Source: Actinomycetes bacterium (lineage in GTDB: Bacteria > Actinomycetota > Acidimicrobiia > Acidimicrobiales > RAAP-2). From it: a stretch of DNA of 11,277 nucleotides. Of this stretch, positions 11,158 to 11,277 are shown in pieces (the stretch's first letter is position 1; each line of letters starts with the position of its first letter). The notes beneath the pieces were generated by a model. It searched no databases. It was not told the DNA's origin and saw nothing but the letters and a program-made list of their open reading frames with translations. The stretch lies in contig JAJYWG010000389.1 in assembly GCA_021791615.1 (NCBI GenBank), forward strand, positions 1 to 11,277, in the 5' to 3' direction. Both the position numbers and the translations under genes were made by a program.

Positions 11158-11277
11158 CCACCCTCGCCGCCACCGCGCTGCACGCAGGCTACCGGGACCG
11201 GGACGTCCTCCACGGCGTCGATGTCGCCTTCGACCCCGGTGTGCACCTCGTGTTGGGGGCGAACGGGGCCGGCAGGA
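11154..11277 (+). CDS. ABC transporter ATP-binding protein (partial)
   Basis: The first 41 residues only, cut by the window edge. LHAGYRDRDVLHGVDVAFDP is the standard opening of an ABC ATPase domain, and VHLVLGANGAGR is its Walker A in the making (G-x-N-G-A-G-). Start GTG 11154 overlaps the preceding TGA. Exporters of antibiotic or peptide type often follow small regulators like the one here, but the substrate cannot be told. Confidence 0.88.
   Translation, partial: MTTLAATALHAGYRDRDVLHGVDVAFDPGVHLVLGANGAGR

Noticed and set aside
10368..11246. 292-residue minus-strand open frame
   Set aside because: Antisense of the HTH-DUF3887 gene, Ser/Arg/Thr-rich, without recognisable domains.
1..11277. 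Integron cassette array or prophage explanation for the many small genes
   Set aside because: Gene orientations are mixed, regulators are divergently paired with targets, and no attC-like sites, integrase, transposase or phage structural genes are visible.
1..11277. tRNA, rRNA, CRISPR or riboswitch
   Set aside because: No cloverleaf, no regularly spaced repeats beyond two or three short copies, and no recognisable riboswitch core were found by reading both strands.

Overview
The window is high-GC DNA with GTG starts, GTGA/ATGA stop-start overlaps and two apparent leaderless promoters. It encodes a Ddn/DUF385-type deazaflavin (F420) oxidoreductase, an MbcT/MbcA-like RES-Xre pair and a WYL regulator. 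This mix points to an actinomycete-like bacterium (Actinomycetota); I cannot name a genus. The content is accessory: small enzymes, each with a local regulator, two toxin-antitoxin (TA) modules, and an unusual number of broken genes.

Left part (1-3868). On the minus strand lies an MbcA-MbcT-type TA module. It is flanked on both sides by decayed pieces of an O6-methylguanine-DNA methyltransferase (ogt-like) gene, collinear and on the same strand. The upstream piece is 41/51 bases identical to the intact ogt later in the window. Next, also on the minus strand, is a regulator-thioesterase operon whose XRE/MmyB-type regulator carries a one-base frameshift. Divergent from it is an MFS exporter that stops after about four transmembrane helices and runs in frame into a second TA module, TacA (DUF1778) and TacT (GNAT acetyltransferase). 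Both TA modules therefore sit on the remains of other genes.

Middle part (3869-6537, minus strand). A MarR regulator is followed by a roughly 370-bp stretch with a 28-bp perfect palindrome and a tandem repeat. Then come an ECF-type sigma factor overlapping an intact ogt by 4 bases, and a RimJ/RimL-like GNAT. The sigma/ogt pair looks like an alkylation-repair operon, although the sigma factor lacks its expected N-terminus in frame.

Right part (6538-11277). The MarR gene is divergent from an SRPBCC (AHSA1-like) gene translationally coupled to a Ddn-like gene. A YafY/WYL regulator is divergent from a glyoxalase-like VOC gene. The VOC gene is followed by a truncated DinB-family fragment and a YdeI/OmdA gene, linked by ATGA overlaps. 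Finally, a strong promoter-operator drives an apparently leaderless HTH-DUF3887 protein, overlapping by 4 bases an ABC transporter ATPase cut off by the window edge.

No rRNA, tRNA, CRISPR array, transposase or integrase was seen. I see no wholly new system. The most unusual structure is the TA module nested in an ogt relic. Several breaks are explained by single missing bases in G/C runs, so sequencing error must be excluded before calling those genes dead.
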